A stretch of 64,000 bases of DNA from Semisulcospira habei (GCA_036245525.1 BTPG01000004.1:48824323-48888322), one strand, 5' to 3'. Counted from the stretch's first letter, positions 20,691 to 30,475 are shown. The notes: generated from the letters alone by a model not told the origin. Translations and numbers: made by a program.

Positions 20691-21286
20691 TGGCGGCTCC
20701 GCCCTCCTTCGCCGTTCCCTCCCTCGTGGCCTGGATATGACTGCGTCTCTGGTGCGGAACACCTTAGCCTGCGCTGGGTTCCTGGAGCTGCTCACTCAAG
20801 CCCTGGTTCGTCGTGTGGAAGACGCTTGGCATCCTTCTATCACGCCTCTCCTTGGGGATTTACTCGTCTTAGCGGAGGTCGCCAACCGAGCCGCCTACCA
20901 CTCGTCCGTGAACGCGATGGCTGCCTCCGCCAACTGTGACCTGATGCGTCGAGACGCCCTTCTGCTTGCCTGCCGAGGGATACCACATGACCTGCGTGCG
21001 CAGCTTCGTCGTGCTCCGCTGGGTGGCCCCCTGCTTTTCGGCGACACCTGGTCCTCCGTTCGAGCCTCCAACCCCGACCGCTGGCCTGTGAGTGCTCCTC
21101 CTCCCCGCCGCTTTCCGTCCTCCCGCCAGGCTAGGGGTCGCGCCTCGCGGTCGGTTAGACCCTCTGCTGCTTCAGCCCCTGCTTCGGCCCCTGAGCAGGC
21201 CTTTGGCCGTCCTAGACCCCCCAGGGCCCGTGCCCCCCGCCTGGCCCCGTCCCGCCCGGCGACCGGGTCGCGGGCGGGCTGCCTGA
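20691..21286 (+). pseudogene. DIRS copy 3 gag C-terminal part
   Basis: After the frameshift the reading is TASLVRNTLACAGFLELL, RRVEDAWHPSITPLLGDLL, VNAMAASANCDLMRRDALL and RRAPLGGPLLFGDTWSSV, all matched in copies 1 and 2. A second shift is needed to reach the terminal RRPGRGRAA stop at 21286 that corresponds to GRGRAR in the other copies. Confidence 0.8.
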
Positions 21287-21299
21287 CTGCCCCCCAGCC

Positions 21300-22110
21300 T
21301 TGCCCCCACCGACCACTTCGGGGTCTCCGGTCGGTGGTAGGCTAGCCTTTTTCAGCGGAAATTGGCTCACACTCTTTCCCGACGACCCCTGGATTTGCGA
21401 CACCGTCTCGGCCGGCCTCCGGATCGCCTTTCGCAGCCCGCCTCCTTTGCGTCGCTCCCCCCTTTGGACCGAGATCCCCAGCGACCCATTGAAGGCCTCC
21501 GCTCTTCGGGGAGAGGTCTCCTCCCTCCTGAGGAAAGCCGCCACGGAGGTGGTACGCGTCCCCTACTCCCCAGCCTTCTACAGCCGCTTGTTCGTCGTTC
21601 CGAAGCCTGGAGGGAGATGGCGACCGGTTATCGATCTCTCGGCCCTGAACAAGTACATTACGGCCCCCTCCTTCCGGATGGAGACTGCACGAGCCCTGAA
21701 AGCCGCGGTCCAGCCTCTGGACTTCGCAGTCAGCCTAGACCTTTCAGATGCGTACCTGCATGTCCCGATGCACCAGGCCTCCAGGAAGTTCCTCCGGTTT
21801 GCGATCGACGGCGTGGTATACCAGTTTCGCGCGCTCCCGTTCGGTCTCAACCTCGGCCCCTGGGTGTTCACCCGGCTGATGGACGCCGTAGTCGCCAAGG
21901 CCCGACAATCTTCCTCCAGTCCGACGTCGAATTACCTAGACGACCTCCTCCTACGCAACCAGTCAGAGACCTCGCTCACGTCGGACAGGGATGCGCTGCT
22001 GCTGCTTCTGGCACACTTGGGCTTCCTAGTGAACGACGGCAAGTCGGATCTCTCTCCGTCCCGCCGCTTCGTGCACCTGGGCATGGAATTTGCGACCGAC
22101 CTCAACACGG
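21300..22110 (+). CDS. DIRS copy 3 reverse transcriptase
   Basis: The frame starting at 21300 encodes SPVGGRLAFF, LFPDDPWICDTV, then RT motifs: LFVVPKPGGRWRPVIDLSAL (about residues 96-115), LDLSDAYLHVP, ALPFGLNLGPWVF and YLDD (21933-21944). After HLGMEFATDLNTVRLP near 22110 the RT/RNase H reading moves to the +1 frame (open from 22090) at a run of C. The original frame stays open for 992 codons only because the recombinase further on happens to use it. RT copies the genomic RNA; in DIRS elements this is primed without a canonical tRNA site. Confidence 0.9.
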
Positions 22111-23367
22111 TGCGCCTCCCAGCCCCCCCGGATCCAGAAGATTGCGGATCTAGCCGGTCAGTTAGCACGACAGGACGTGGCCCCCGCCAGAGTCTGGCTC
22201 CAGCTTTTGGGCCTGCTGAACGCCGCAGCGGACCTTATCCCCCTAGGTCGTCTCTACTCCCGGCCGATCCAGCTGCATCTCCTACTCCATTGGCGCCCGT
22301 CGTCAGGCGACTTAACGACGTTGGTTCCGGTGCCCCAGATTATGCTGCCTCATCTTCGTCGGTGGACAGACCACTCTTGGCTAGCGTCGGGAGTTCCCCT
22401 GGCCGCCCCTCCACCCCAGACCTCGCTTTGTGTCGACGCCAGCCTCACTGGGTGGGGCGCTCATCTCCTTCCTCGGTTCCTCTCGACTTCGGGGCCCTGG
22501 CCCGCGGACTTAGCGCACACTCACATCAACTGGCTGGAGATGCAGGCTGTTTGGCAAGCCCTGCAGTCCTGGGAGGATCTCCTCAGACACCAGGAGCTAC
22601 TCGTCCTCTCGGACAACACGACTGTGGTGGCTTACATCCAGAAACAAGGTGGCACTCGCTCTCCCGACCTTTGTATGTTCCTCTACCGGATGATGCGTTG
22701 GTGCGAGGACCGGGGTATTACCATTCGAGCCCGACACATCCCCGGACACCTGAATGTCTTAGCCGACTCGCTGTCTCGCCGCGGCCAGCTCCTGCACACG
22801 GAATGGACCCTTCGGCAGGACATCTTTCGGATGATCTGTGCCCGGTGGGAGACTCCCCAGGTCGACTTGTTCGCCACGAGGTGGAACCATCAGCTGCCGC
22901 TCTTCGTCTCCCCGATTCCCGATCCCCTTGCCTGGGCTGTCGATGCACTCTCCATTCCCTGGGACGGCCTGGTGCCTTACGCCTTCCCCCCGACGGTTCT
23001 CGTACCCAAAGTCCTTCTCAAGCTTCGGGGCTGCTCGGCGGTCCTGCTGTTAGTTGCACCGTTCACCTGGAACCGCTCCTGGACCACCGACCTTCTCAGC
23101 CTCGCCACGGACCCGCCCCTGCTGCTTCCCGCCCCACGCACCATGCTCAAGCAACCGCGTCAGCCGCTGTTCCACCCCTGCCCGGAGCGGCTCCTCCTTC
23201 ACGCCTGGAGGTTGTGCGGCAAGCCCTCGGAGCTAGAGGCTACTCGGGTGCAGCAGTGGAGGCGATCGCTTCGGCCCGCAGACCTTCCACCATCCGAGTC
23301 TACGAGGGAAAGTGGCGAGTCCTGTGTTCCTGGTGCTCTGAGCACGGCCTGTCACCCACGGAACTGA
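22111..23367 (+). CDS. DIRS copy 3 RNase H and methyltransferase-like region
   Basis: This frame is open from 22090 to 23367. It reads IQKIADLAGQLARQ and VWLQLLGLLNAAADLIPLGR, then the RNase H acidic residues in LCVDASLTGWGAHL (D), INWLEMQAVWQAL (E), LVLSDNTTVVAYIQ (D) and HIPGHLNVLADSLSR (D). The post-RNase H domain includes VDLFATRWNHQLPLF, DPLAWAVDALSIPW and LVPKVLLKLRGCS. It occupies the place of the DAM-like methyltransferase of DIRS1 elements; activity is not shown. The last 180 bases overlap the recombinase ORF in the -1 frame. Confidence 0.85.
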   Translation, partial: CASQPPRIQKIADLAGQLARQDVAPARVWLQLLGLLNAAADLIPLGRLYSRPIQLHLLLHWRPSSGDLTTLVPVPQIMLPHLRRWTDHSWLASGVPLAAPPPQTSLCVDASLTGWGAHLLPRFLSTSGPWPADLAHTHINWLEMQAVWQALQSWEDLLRHQELLVLSDNTTVVAYIQKQGGTRSPDLCMFLYRMMRWCEDRGITIRARHIPGHLNVLADSLSRRGQLLHTEWTLRQDIFRMICARWETPQVDLFATRWNHQLPLFVSPIPDPLAWAVDALSIPWDGLVPYAFPPTVLVPKVLLKLRGCSAVLLLVAPFTWNRSWTTDLLSLATDPPLLLPAPRTMLKQPRQPLFHPCPERLLLHAWRLCGKPSELEATRVQQWRRSLRPADLPPSESTRESGESCVPGALSTACHPRN

Positions 23368-24278
23368 CTAATCCTCAGCTGGCGGACTTCTTCCTCTGGC
23401 TCTTTCGAGACTTAGGCCTGGCCCCCATCTCTGTGAGGGGTTACCTGTCCATGATCGCTGACACTTATCGACACCTTGGACACCCAGACCCGGGCGCCTG
23501 CAAAGACTTAGCCGACCTTATGGGTCACTTCGGCATCCAGCGCCCAACACACCGCTCAATCCTTCCCCGCCGGGACCTGCCCTGGGTGCTAACGTGGTTA
23601 AATTCTGACAGATTTGAACCCTTACCTTTGGCCCGTTTCGCAGATGTGACACGAAAGACGTGCTTCCTGCTGGCCCTTGCTACCGCCTCTCGGGTGAGTG
23701 AGCTACACGCACTCTCGGCGCGGCCTACCTGCCTACAGTTCCGAGCGGACGGGTCTGTTCAACTCCTCACTGACCCTGCCTTCCTGGCCAAGAACAGGTC
23801 TCCTCTGACTGCGCCTCAGGTTATCACCTTACGGCCGCTAAGAACCAACCCTCTGTCTCAGGAGACCAGGCAACAGGATCCCGTGCGCGCCCTTAGAGTT
23901 TATCTGCGACGATCTAAAGCCTTCCGCAGAGGGCGTTCTCGCCTCTTCCTACCTCTGAGACCCAGCAGGAATGACATAACAGCCCAGACGATCTCATCTT
24001 GGCTCCGCTGGGTTATACGCTCGGCGTATCAAGATATCTCCCCGCAGGGAGCGAAGAGGCTGCACATTCGCGCACATGAGGTACGAGCCATGGCCACGAG
24101 CCTCGCGTTTGATCGAAACTGCGCTGTCAAGGACATCGTGGCAGCCGTGGGCTGGCAGACTGAATCTGTATTCGCCCGCTTCTACCTCAGGGACCTGGCA
24201 GGCCAAAGAGAGAATCTTGCACTAGTGGGGGACATCGCCGCGGCGCAACACTCCCTCCCGGCGCCACCGGCGCCGTAG
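23190..24278 (+). CDS. DIRS copy 3 tyrosine recombinase, intact
   Basis: It runs from LEVVRQALGARGYSGAAVEA to the stop at 24278. Core-binding region: RRPSTIRVYEGKWRVL, FFLWLFRDLGLAPISVRGYL. Catalytic region: R in TASRVSELHAL (codon 23691-23693), HEVR (24075-24086) and the Tyr nucleophile in ARFYLRDL (24183-24185). No stop interrupts it, unlike copies 1 and 2. The start codon is not obvious; expression may need re-initiation or frameshifting at the overlap with the MT-like ORF. It would catalyse integration at the terminal repeats. Confidence 0.9.
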   Translation, partial: APPSRLEVVRQALGARGYSGAAVEAIASARRPSTIRVYEGKWRVLCSWCSEHGLSPTELTNPQLADFFLWLFRDLGLAPISVRGYLSMIADTYRHLGHPDPGACKDLADLMGHFGIQRPTHRSILPRRDLPWVLTWLNSDRFEPLPLARFADVTRKTCFLLALATASRVSELHALSARPTCLQFRADGSVQLLTDPAFLAKNRSPLTAPQVITLRPLRTNPLSQETRQQDPVRALRVYLRRSKAFRRGRSRLFLPLRPSRNDITAQTISSWLRWVIRSAYQDISPQGAKRLHIRAHEVRAMATSLAFDRNCAVKDIVAAVGWQTESVFARFYLRDLAGQRENLALVGDIAAAQHSLPAPPAP

Positions 24279-24389
24279 GTATGCACTTCGCTAAAATTGT
24301 CGGGAGGTTGCGACTGGGAGGACAGCGCTGTTTACCATTAAGAGTTTGCGCGGCACCCTCCTCCTCCTCATCGCAATTCTTCCACAAAG

Positions 24390-24474
24390 TCATGTCATCG
24401 GTAATGTTTTTGAGGAAAAAATTCATTTTTCTCTAAAAGGTATTTTTTCGAAAAATACTTACCGATGACATGAC
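24390..24474. repeat. DIRS copy 3 internal complementary region
   Basis: TCATGTCATCGGTAATG on the left half and CTTACCGATGACATGAC on the right half. The two halves complement the left tip (18468-18495) and the right tip (24686-24742) respectively. Confidence 0.92.
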
Positions 24475-24742
24475 TCGGAGGACCCTCCCTCCTGCCCCGC
24501 TTGCCGCTTTCGAGCGAAGTATCAGAAAAACTGGCCGGTCTCGTGACCGGAGCCGGTAAGGCGGGAAACGGGAGACAACTCTCGGCCCCTCTAGGGTGGG
24601 GGGTCCCCGAGTGCCTCCCGGGTTGTGTGGGCACACAACGGGTGAGTAGGCTAAAATTGAGCTAGTAGTAGACATTTCCACAAAGTCATGTCATCGGTAA
24701 GTATTTTTCGAAAAAATACCTTTTAGAGAAAAATTAATTTTT
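24475..24742. repeat. DIRS copy 3 right inverted terminal repeat
   Basis: Inverse of 18480-18690, followed by TGTCATCGGTAAGT and an A/T-rich tip. LINE sequence resumes at about 24743. Confidence 0.9.
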
Positions 24743-25662
24743 CAGACTGACCTCGAGTCCAAAGAGCTGGGCAGCGTCTGCGAAGCAGGACATGATGCGC
24801 TGCAGGGCTCTCTCTGTGTGTGCAACGAGGGCAGCGTCATCAGCAAAAAGCAGCTCATGAATCAGTTGGTCTAGGGTTTCGTGTGGGCCTGCAGTCGTCT
24901 GAGGTTGAACAGGCTGCCAGCGAGACGATACCTGATGTACACTGCATCGTCATCATCGAGGTCCACTGTGGCCTGCTTCAACATCATGCTAAAAAAGATG
25001 GTGAAGAGGGTCGGTGCCAGCACGCAGCCCTGCTTTATGCCGTTGAGAATAGGGAATGGTTCTGAGAGGTCATTGTTGAGTCTGACCTGGCCTTGCTGGT
25101 CCTCGTGTAGCTGGACAATCATGCTGAGGAACTTTGGAGGACAGCCAAGTCGCTCCAGGATCTGCCACATGCCTTGCCTGCTCACAGTGTTGAACGCTTT
25201 TGTTAGGTCGACAAACGTTATGTACAGCCCTTTGTTCTGCTCGCGGCACTTCTCCTGAAGCTGTCTCGGCACAAAGACCATATCAGTGGTGCTCCTGTTT
25301 GCTCTGAAGCCACACTGACCCTCTGGGAGGTGGTCTTCAGCGATGGCAGGTACCAGCCGATTCAGGAGCAGCCTTGCAAGAATTTTCCCAGCAATGGACA
25401 GCAGGGTGATTCCCCGATAGTTGGAACAGTCAGACTTCTTGCCTTTGTTCTTGTACAGGGTGATAACGACAGCATCACGGAGATCCTTTGGTAGTGTTCC
25501 TTCCTCCCAGCAACAGAGAAAGAGTTCATGGAGCTTGTTGTGCAGTGCTGTGCCTCCATGTTTCCAGATCTCTGGCGGTATTCCATCAATGCCTGCTGCT
25601 TTGCCACTCTTGAGCTGGTGGATGGCTGGGAGGGTCTCTTCAGCGGTGGGCGGTTTGTCCAA
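24743..25662 (-). pseudogene. LINE reverse transcriptase, catalytic part
   Basis: Minus-strand reading DKPPTAEETLPAIHQLKSGK, YRGITLLSIAGKILARLLLN, GQCGFRANRSTTDMVF, FVDLTKAFNTVSR and IKQGCVLAPTLFTIFF is open to 24871. A one-base loss near 24890 then shifts the frame into LIHELLFADDAALVAHTERA, which contains the FADD catalytic motif (about 24840). It is cut off at the DIRS insertion after FGLEVSL. The in-frame start is blocked by the 7-base insertion at 25665-25672 that separates it from the endonuclease. Confidence 0.9.
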
Positions 25663-25663
25663 T

Positions 25664-27118
25664 TCAACCTAGTACCTTTACTGGGAGTTGTGGGATTTGT
25701 AGGACGACTGCTTCTTGAACAGTGCGCTCAGCACTGAAGAGGCTCTGAAAGTACTCCGACCAGCGGTTCAAGATGGAGGTATTATCTGTGAGGAGTGCCT
25801 GGCCATTCGCGCTTCGCAGGGGACTTTGTACCAGGTGCCTGGGGCCATACACTGCTTTCAGTGCTTCGTAGAAGCCCCTGTAGTCACCATTGTCAGCGCA
25901 TAGCTGGGTCCTCTGTGCAAGTCTGGTCCACCACTCATTCTGGAGATCTCTGAGCTTGCGCTGGAGACTGCTGCAGACGAGGCGGAAGGCAGACTTCTTC
26001 ACAGGGCAGGAAGGCTGGGCTAGGTGGGCCTGATGGGCGGCTCTTTTTTTTGCTAGGTGTTCCTGGATCACAACATCGTTTTCGTCAAACCAGTCTTTGT
26101 TCTTCTTTCTAGCGAAACCCAAGACTTCTGCAGAGGATTTTGCAATAGCAGTTTTCAGTTGTTCCCAGAGTGTTTCAGGGGAGGAGTCTCCTGGGTCTGC
26201 TGTGTCTTTGAGCCTGCGCTGTAAATCTGTCTGAAAGGCAGCTTTCACGTCGTCACGCTGAAGGCTGGCAACATCAAGCTTTTTCTTGGGGGGCCCCCAT
26301 TTCTTGGGTTTTGGCTTGACGTGGAGTCTGAGTTTGCAGCGGACAAGGCGGTGGTCAGTGTGGCACTCTGCGCTGGGCATCACTCTGGTGAGGAGGACAT
26401 CACTACGGTCCCTCTGACTCACTAGGACATAGTCGATAAGGTGCCAGTGTTTGGAGCGAGGATGCATCCAGGTGGTCTTTCGACTGACCTTTTGCTGAAA
26501 AGTAGTGTTGGTGATGACCAGTTGCTGCTCTGCACAGAACTCCAACAGTAGGCGGCCATTGTCATTGCAGTTCCCGATGCCATGCTTGCCTTGGACTCCT
26601 TTCCAGGCTTCAGAGTCCTGGCCCACTCTGGCGTTGAAGTCGCCAAGGATGATGACTTTGTCGTCTGCAGGGGTGCTCTGTATGAGGCTGCGCAGGTCAG
26701 TGTAAAACTTGTCCTTTTCAGCAGGCTCTGCCAGGAGGGTTGGGGAGTACACACTGAGAAGGGTGACGTGTTGCTGGTGTCTCAGTGGGAGGCGCATGGA
26801 CATGATGCGGTCTGAGTGACCCGTTGGTAGGTTTTCCAGCTTAGTCGCAATGGAGGTCTTGACCATGAAACCCACGCCTGAGAGCCGTCTTTCTGATTCA
26901 GGCCTGCCTGACCAGTAGAGGGTGTACCCAGCGCCAAGTTCTTGGAGGCTGCCTTCGTCCGGAAGGCATACTTCACTGAGCGCGGCGATGTCGATGTTTA
27001 ACCTCCGCAATTCATGGGCAATGAGGGCGGAGCGACGTTCAGGGCGTCCGCTGTCTGCTTTGTCGAGCATGGTTCGGATGTTCCAGCATGCTACGTTGAG
27101 TCCGGTCGTGGTCGTCAT
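25664..27118 (-). CDS. LINE apurinic-like endonuclease and linker
   Basis: 484 codons. The start gives MTTTTGLNVACWNIRTMLD. Endonuclease motifs: N in CWNIR, E in LSEVCLPDEG, LLSVYSP, ILGDFNARVG, and the catalytic H in HTDHRLVRCKL. The linker (WTRLAQRTQLCADNGDYRGF, GQALLTDNTSILNRWSEYF) leads into RT. The premature stop at 25664 results from a 7-base insertion; otherwise EN and RT would be one protein. The enzyme nicks target DNA for target-primed reverse transcription. Confidence 0.92.
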   Translation of the reverse strand: MTTTTGLNVACWNIRTMLDKADSGRPERRSALIAHELRRLNIDIAALSEVCLPDEGSLQELGAGYTLYWSGRPESERRLSGVGFMVKTSIATKLENLPTGHSDRIMSMRLPLRHQQHVTLLSVYSPTLLAEPAEKDKFYTDLRSLIQSTPADDKVIILGDFNARVGQDSEAWKGVQGKHGIGNCNDNGRLLLEFCAEQQLVITNTTFQQKVSRKTTWMHPRSKHWHLIDYVLVSQRDRSDVLLTRVMPSAECHTDHRLVRCKLRLHVKPKPKKWGPPKKKLDVASLQRDDVKAAFQTDLQRRLKDTADPGDSSPETLWEQLKTAIAKSSAEVLGFARKKNKDWFDENDVVIQEHLAKKRAAHQAHLAQPSCPVKKSAFRLVCSSLQRKLRDLQNEWWTRLAQRTQLCADNGDYRGFYEALKAVYGPRHLVQSPLRSANGQALLTDNTSILNRWSEYFQSLFSAERTVQEAVVLQIPQLPVKVLG

Positions 27119-27446
27119 GAGAGTGGATCCGTTATTCTTTCTTGTTTTTCGACTGCAGGAGAAGATGCCCGTTGACCGCAGCTAGCCAACTGGGGTTGCG
27201 GGGGGACGAGCTTTGGTTAGGCCACCTTTTCTAGGCCCCTCTCCGTGTGGAGCAAGCAGTGCTGTCCCTAGAGAAGGCTGCTTGGTCGTTCAGGGTGTGC
27301 CGAGTGATGTTGTCATCCCCAGGTCAACATCAGGCGACCAATATCCTGAACCGCCTGCATGCAGGTTTGAGACTGCGGCTTCCAGTGACATCTTTCACCT
27401 GCCGTTTCGCCCCTCGCCCGTCGCTACAGGACTTGGAATGGTCAGT

Positions 27447-27542
27447 GAAAAGATGCTTTATCCACGGCTGTTGTAAGGGCTCAGAAATCAGATATGGAAA
27501 ACGTTAAGTTTTGGGCTATGTTTAGAGGCAGCGTCCAAAAGT
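27447..27542 (+). repeat. right copy of the 96-bp direct repeat flanking the LINE
   Basis: Partner of 17482-17577, adjoining the 5' end of the minus-strand LINE. Confidence 0.9.
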
Positions 27543-28406
27543 GACGTTTGAAAAATAGCTAAATATCGAAAAATGCAGGATAAAAATTTACTGTATTTTG
27601 CCATGACTTACATGATATGTTGCTCTTAAAGTGACAACATTCTTAATTGTTCAGTTCCATAGTCATACAAGAAAACAACTGGTCTCAAATTATCTGGAAA
27701 GCCCCTCATACATGTACGTGTGTGTGTGGGATACGTTCACATTAATATGACCATTTAACTCCTTTAATGCTACTGATAATACTGTTGTGGAAAATACATA
27801 GTTATGCATCTTTTCTGCTGAACGGTATCATCAGTAGCAGTCAAGGGGTTAATTTAATACTGAGGTCATGAGTTTCTCCAAATGAGCGCTTTAGTGCCAG
27901 AGGCGAGAAAGTGCTGTCGGCTGTGGGCAGGCAAGCACAGCGCGTCGCTATGGATGATCAGCAGAACGTGCAAGAAAACTGTACAGAAACAAATTATTTC
28001 CAAGAAATCGCCCAATATTAGCGGAGTTTGCATTAATAAGATGCATCAGCTTTTGGAATAACAAAGTTGAATAATTTATACTAGTTGCTGAATGACATGG
28101 GAGACCATTTTCTGAAGCCACCGTGACTGGGTTCATCGCCATATGCAGTTTTATTGTACAAAGATCATACTCCTGAGCATTATTTCCACAAAAAATAAAA
28201 AAGGTTGTATTACATGTAACAACTGTATGACCAGGAAGCAATCGTCCTCAGTCCTTTGTCAACATGAGCTTACATTTTGCCGCATAATACTTGTGATTCA
28301 CAGCAAAATAGTATCGGCTTAGCGTAAGAGAAGCCGAGTTACCCACATTTTGTGGTTTGCCAAGTCTTATCTTGGCTTAAATTCGTGTAATCTAGTGTGC
28401 ATTCTC
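27543..28406. other. intergenic DNA with one short TTAA element
   Basis: Mostly AT-rich, without recognisable gene. An 88-bp element with TTAACTCCTTTAATGCTACTG on the left and AGTAGCAGTCAAGGGGTTAA on the right sits at 27765-27852. Confidence 0.5.
27765..27852. mobile_element. short TTAA-flanked inverted-repeat MITE
   Basis: The 88-bp palindromic unit has outer TTAA and inverted ends (CTACTGATAATACTG / GGTATCATCAGTAG). It is a different family from the TTGGCGCC hairpins but shows the same TTAA/CCC-like logic. Confidence 0.7.
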
Positions 28407-28415
28407 GAGCTGCTT

Positions 28416-28782
28416 GGGTCCCCACCCGGGTCTGCCCTGGGAGACTTGGGTGGGGTTAACTACTTTTTAGTTCCCAGGGTCACCCTGGTCAGCCCCACAG
28501 GCTGGGTTTTGCCCTCTATTCTGGGGCATGTGTTTCTGTCTACCCTTGGTCCATTCACCTGTATTTTCCTTTTTAAAACTCTCCCTACTGTCTGCGCTGC
28601 CTGTAGCTCTTGATATTGGATGTGCGTTGCTAAAATGGTCTTAGGTTTATTTAGCGTATTAGACCGGCTGGTGACATACATTCAATATTCTGTTTAGGGT
28701 TTTTTTTTCACAAGCAGTGCAGGCACGTCCTGAGAAAGTCTTTTTGCTGTCGGGACATTCAGCAATGTACAATCTATCAATT
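28416..28782 (+). mobile_element. AATC-tailed non-autonomous retroposon, copy 1
   Basis: About 370 bp, from CCCCACCCGGGTCTGCCCTG to AGCAATGTACAATC. Flanked by the 9-bp duplication GAGCTGCTT (28407-28415 and 28783-28791). Two more copies at 42855-45042 and 53469-53864 share the sequence and the CAATC-type tail. No A/B boxes were recognised, so it may be a LINE 3' end or an unusual SINE. Confidence 0.85.
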
Positions 28783-28791
28783 GAGCTGCTT

Positions 28792-29307
28792 TGGAACTTG
28801 CAACTGGCCTGTTGAAATGAAGCATCCCTGCTATCTTGTTTATAGATGACGTTTCTGTTTCAGTGCCACATTACCAATACTGTTCGCTTTATACCTTTTG
28901 AATTTTTCTTTTAAAGAAGTGTGAAGCCTGTATTGATGCTTGTTTGATTGTTGCTAAAGATTTGCATTACTCTTGCCTCAAAAGAAATGTCTTGAATTTA
29001 ACATTGTAAGAAAATGGAAAGTCAGTAGTAAGGCAGATCATCTGAGATCAGCTAGCATATTGACTTGCAGGCTTGGACTTGCACCTGTAGCCTGTGTAAG
29101 GGTAGCCATGTACACCAGAAGTGCCAAAACTGGATCTTTTTTACAAAGTATGTTGGTTTGCTTTTGCAACACCTTTTCCCACTTCACAATTAGCTAGGCA
29201 GCCAGCTAGTGGATGATGAAGCTATATTGTCTGTAAGTAGCATTTCAGGAATGCAAAATCTCATTGCAAAAATATTCTTCAGCTTACCTATCACTGTCAT
29301 TGCTGTC
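28792..29307. other. intergenic DNA without recognised gene
   Basis: AT-rich, no supported ORF or repeat identified. Confidence 0.4.
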
Positions 29308-29413
29308 AGGCCTAATAATAATAATAATAATATCGGTTATTATATAGGCGCTTTTCCCAATTCTGCGAATCGGCTCAAAGCGCCAAGAACTGAACCCAAC
29401 ACACACGCTCATG

Positions 29414-29453
<40 letters not shown>

Positions 29454-29482
29454 ACACACACAGACACACACACACACACACA

Positions 29483-29541
<59 letters not shown>

Positions 29542-29545
29542 ATAC
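29308..29545. repeat. TAA repeat, LINE/SINE-like tail and AC/CT microsatellite
   Basis: TAATAATAATAATAATAAT is followed by TATAGGCGCTTTTCCCAA and a GCTCAAAGCGCC motif, which resembles the 3' end of L2-type retroposons in minus orientation. An AC-rich run (29414-29483) and a CT run (29484-29539) follow. Confidence 0.75.
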
Positions 29546-29573
29546 CTGGTTATCATCTATTAATGATTCCAAA

Positions 29574-29665
29574 TTAACAGGTGTAGTGTTCTTAGACTTC
29601 CGGAAAGCCTTTGACATGGTGAACCATGACATACTTATAAAGAAAATAGAATCCTCTAGTACCAA
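29574..29665 (+). pseudogene. LINE reverse transcriptase scrap
   Basis: It reads LTGVVFLDFRKAFDMVNHDI followed by LIKKIESS. This is the RT motif around F-L-D-x-x-K-A-F-D of CR1/Jockey-type LINEs, directly after the CT microsatellite. The sequence then leaves the family, so only about 30 codons remain. Confidence 0.8.
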
Positions 29666-29848
29666 TTGGATACTTAGACACTTTGTGTTGTGTAATTACA
29701 CGCTAGGTGTCTATACGATTTTTTTTTTTTCTTCAGCCCACACATTGTTTTTTTTTTTTGTTGTTTTGTTTTGTTTTTGTTTATTTTTGTATTTGCTGTT
29801 ATTATTGTTTTTGCTCTGTTCTGCTTGACTATCTATACGTTCGCCTTT

Positions 29849-30475
29849 AATATGTCAATAGGTGGCAACAGCATTCATTCTTTAAATATCGGTCATCTTA
29901 ATGTGTATCACCTTTGTCACAAAATACCAGATATAACTATTCTCCTAAACCAGTCCTCACCATTTCACATTTTTGGATTTACGGAATCTCGTCTAACAGC
30001 TAACATTAGTGACCATGCCATAGCTATATACAATTACTCCATTCTCAGGCGAGATGCATCTGCCCCTGGACATACTGGCCTAGTTGTGTACATACACAAT
30101 TCCATCAACAACTATGCAAAGAGGCGTTGTGATTTAGAATCCCCTAATATAGAGTGCATGTGGTTAGAAGTTAAAACGACCAAGTCCTCGCCTGTTCTTA
30201 TAGGTTTTGTATATAGAAACCCAGCGGCCTCAGCCTCCTGGCAGGACGAGTTTGTGTTAATGATGGATGTGGTTCAGGAGTCCAAAGGTGATGTACATAT
30301 TTTGGGAGACTTCAACATAGACTTGCAAAAGCAAGGACACACTTCGTGGAGATCCATGTTGAATTTTTTAGGGTTGAAACAGCTTGTCCAGTCACCTACT
30401 AGAGTGACTTCCTCATCTTCAACGCTGATAGACCATGTATATAGCACAAATGTCAGCGTTGTAAAAAAATGTTAG
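29849..30475 (+). pseudogene. CR1-like LINE endonuclease
   Basis: From MSIGGNSIHSLNIGHLNVYH the reading shows FGFTESRL (catalytic E), HTGLVVYIHNSI, LIGFVYRNP, HILGDFNIDLQKQ and LIDHVYSTN. The ORF could start earlier at 29771 but that segment is low-complexity and hydrophobic from a T-rich stretch. It stops at 30475 after a run of seven A; the expected S-D-H-F motif (SISISDHFPVCF) continues in another frame. Confidence 0.88.

Larger units (their letters stand above)
18468..24742 (+). mobile_element. DIRS-type retrotransposon, copy 3 (best preserved, nested in LINE)
   Basis: Both inverted repeats, the internal complementary region (24390-24474) and all coding domains are present; total length is about 6.3 kb. 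Removing it restores the LINE reading across SLK...ETMTEV with no duplicated target bases, as expected for recombinase-mediated insertion. Only two or three frameshifts separate it from coding capacity, and the recombinase is intact. This copy is younger than the LINE and retains the most information on the family. Confidence 0.95.
17578..27446 (-). mobile_element. RTE-like non-LTR retrotransposon (about 3.6 kb) split by DIRS copy 3
   Basis: On the minus strand an endonuclease (27118-25664), reverse transcriptase (25662-24743) and RT C-terminus (18467-17605) are colinear once DIRS copy 3 (about 18468-24742) is removed. The 96-bp direct repeat at both outer edges supports a complete, not 5'-truncated, insertion. 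EN plus RT in one reading frame and a very short 3' region after the stop fit the RTE group; clade assignment is from appearance only. Three small lesions (7-base insertion at about 25665-25672, one-base loss near 24890, frameshift near 18355) show it was or became inactive. Confidence 0.85.

Noticed and set aside
21300..24278. A single 992-residue protein joining RT and recombinase
   Set aside because: Between about 22110 and 23190 this frame translates the wrong frame of RNase H/MT; the conserved domains there are in the +1 frame. The long ORF is a GC-rich coincidence after a frameshift.
29414..29545. ORFs encoding repeated RE or CV residues
   Set aside because: Translation of AC and CT microsatellites; the same at 37749-37826 and 59112-59246.
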